From NCBI GenBank assembly GCA_003446295.1, contig DMBB01000284.1, positions 1 to 13,576 on the forward strand: a stretch of 13,576 nt of DNA, given 5' to 3'. This document shows positions 12,664 to 13,576 of this stretch, piece by piece. The position numbers were made by a program, and so were the translations under genes. The stretch's first letter is position 1, and every line of letters begins with the position of its first letter. A model generated the notes under the pieces. That model did no database searches. It had not been told where the DNA came from and saw nothing but the letters and a program-made list of their open reading frames with translations. This DNA comes from Erysipelotrichaceae bacterium (GTDB lineage: Bacteria; Bacillota_I; Bacilli_A; Erysipelotrichales; Erysipelotrichaceae).

Positions 12664-13576
12664 ATGACAGAAAAGCTGAATATGCCGGTTATCACCTCCA
12701 TGGAGGTGATGCCGGTTGCCGGCTATGACAGTATGCTGATGACGCTGAGCGGAGCACATGCGCCGGTATTTACAAGAAATCTTGTCATTCTCAGAGACAG
12801 CTTCGGCCATACCGGGATCGGCGAGATCCATGGAGGAGACTATACAAAGGAATCTCTGGAAGCCTGCATCCCGCTGGTTATGAACCAGCCGGTCATGCGG
12901 TACCGCAATATTTTGGACGCGATCCATAAGGCAGCCAAAAGAGCTGCGGACGATGATGGAGAAGGGATCCAGACACTGGATATTTCCAAACTGAAATATG
13001 TCGTGAAGTCCGAGTGGGCGATCGAATGTGCGCTGCTGGACCTGGTCGGTCAGGCATTGGGCATGCGGATGTGCGATCTGCTCGGAGAAGGGAAACAGAG
13101 AGACAGAGTCGAAGTGCTCGGTTATCTGTTCTACGTATCCGACAGGCACAAGGCAGAGGAACTTCATTACCTGGATGAGTCAGACAGCAGTGATCCATGG
13201 TTCCGCATGCGCAGGGAAAAGATGCTGTCGCATGAAGAGATCGTTGCCCAGGCACGCTGCCTTCATGACAAATACGGGTTCAGGAATTTCAAACTGAAAG
13301 GCGGCGTATTCTCAGGAGCGTACGAGATGGAAACTGTCCGTGCACTGAAGAAAGCATTCCCGGAAGGAAGGATCAACATTGATCCCAACGGTGCCTGGTC
13401 ACTGCAGGAAGCTGTTGACCTGTGCCGTGACATGAAGAATGTCCTGACCTATGTTGAAGATCCCTGCGGTCCGGAATCAGGCTATTCCAGCCGTGAGATC
13501 ATGACGGAGTTTAAAAACGCAGTGCAGATCCCTGTTGCGACCAACATGATCGCGACCGACTGGCGTCAGTTCTATC
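12664..13576 (+). CDS. gudD: Glucarate dehydratase, N-terminal two thirds (3' end outside window)
   Basis: GudD, an enolase-superfamily enzyme, dehydrates D-glucarate (and L-idarate) to 5-keto-4-deoxy-D-glucarate. The 304 visible residues follow the enterobacterial protein almost in register: PVAGYDSMLMTLSGAHAP (17-34), FTRN, then GHTGIGEIHGG. The active-site elements in this part are present: FKLKGG with the KxK pair Lys210 and Lys212, the metal ligands Asp240 (IDPNGAW), Glu265 (EDPCG) and Asn294 (ATNMIATDW). The C-terminal His/Asp pair lies beyond the window. The start at 12664 matches the family N-terminus, but no strong ribosome site precedes it (only CTGACAGAATT), unlike every other gene here. 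It may rely on coupling to the upstream gene, which ends 12 bases before it. A perfect palindrome occupies codons 10-16. Confidence 0.93.
   Translation, partial: MTEKLNMPVITSMEVMPVAGYDSMLMTLSGAHAPVFTRNLVILRDSFGHTGIGEIHGGDYTKESLEACIPLVMNQPVMRYRNILDAIHKAAKRAADDDGEGIQTLDISKLKYVVKSEWAIECALLDLVGQALGMRMCDLLGEGKQRDRVEVLGYLFYVSDRHKAEELHYLDESDSSDPWFRMRREKMLSHEEIVAQARCLHDKYGFRNFKLKGGVFSGAYEMETVRALKKAFPEGRINIDPNGAWSLQEAVDLCRDMKNVLTYVEDPCGPESGYSSREIMTEFKNAVQIPVATNMIATDWRQFY
12691..12710. promoter_or_regulatory. Perfect 20-bp palindrome inside the start of gudD
   Basis: ATCACCTCCA followed by TGGAGGTGAT is self-complementary over all 20 bases. As RNA it folds into an 8-bp stem with a CAUG loop. The left arm contains CACCTCC, a perfect anti-Shine-Dalgarno, and the right arm GGAGGTG, a perfect Shine-Dalgarno. 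Flanking copies of ATGCCGGTT (12682-12690 and 12709-12717) form a direct repeat. A role as operator or translation switch is inferred. Confidence 0.5.

Noticed and set aside
1..13576. CRISPR array, insertion sequence, prophage, tRNA or rRNA genes
   Set aside because: No regular repeat-spacer pattern, transposase, integrase, terminal repeats or tRNA-like folds were seen.

Overview
The window looks like chromosome from a fermentative, probably gut-associated member of the Bacillota. I infer this from the strong GGAGG-type ribosome sites, the MutL type with a DQHA(x)2E(x)4E endonuclease motif, a CcpA-type cre site, and tightly packed short operons. An Erysipelotrichia-like lineage is possible but cannot be fixed from the sequence alone. 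There are eleven recognisable protein genes, two of them cut by the window edges, and no rRNA, tRNA, CRISPR array, transposase or prophage gene.

Region 1 (1-3336, + strand) is a housekeeping operon in which each gene overlaps the next: the C-terminal part of mutL, miaA, a tcdA/ThiF-fold tRNA dehydratase, and a small membrane protein with a C-terminal zinc ribbon. Region 2 (3448-4233) is a stand-alone Bax-inhibitor-1-family membrane protein with its own candidate promoter and a clear terminator.

Region 3 (4348-8312, + strand) holds two adjacent transcription regulators and an aldo/keto reductase. The first regulator is a CdaR/PucR-type protein. The second is a PrpR_N-PAS-AAA+-Fis protein whose sigma-54 ATPase motifs are degenerate. 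The reductase gene lies behind an intergenic region with operator-like palindromes. A pair of terminators facing opposite ways separates it from a convergent LysR-family gene (8314-9225, - strand).

Region 4 (9226-13576, + strand) is the metabolic core. From a regulatory region shared with the divergent LysR gene, a promoter with a consensus-perfect cre site just downstream drives a cluster in this order: an SLC13/ion-transporter-superfamily carrier, two tandem paralogous metallo-beta-lactamase-fold hydrolases, and glucarate dehydratase (gudD, truncated by the window edge). The GudD N-terminus matches the enterobacterial enzyme closely, so the cluster most likely imports and breaks down D-glucarate or a related aldarate. 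CdaR-type and LysR regulation fits that.

The most novel element is the pair of metallo-beta-lactamase-fold enzymes between carrier and dehydratase. My working hypothesis is that they open aldarolactones or cleave a glucarate conjugate before dehydration. Two translation-level signals stand out: a perfect inverted repeat around the carrier's ribosome-binding site, and a perfect 20-bp palindrome in the first codons of gudD. The AAA+ regulator with a lost GAFTGA loop is the other item worth following up.
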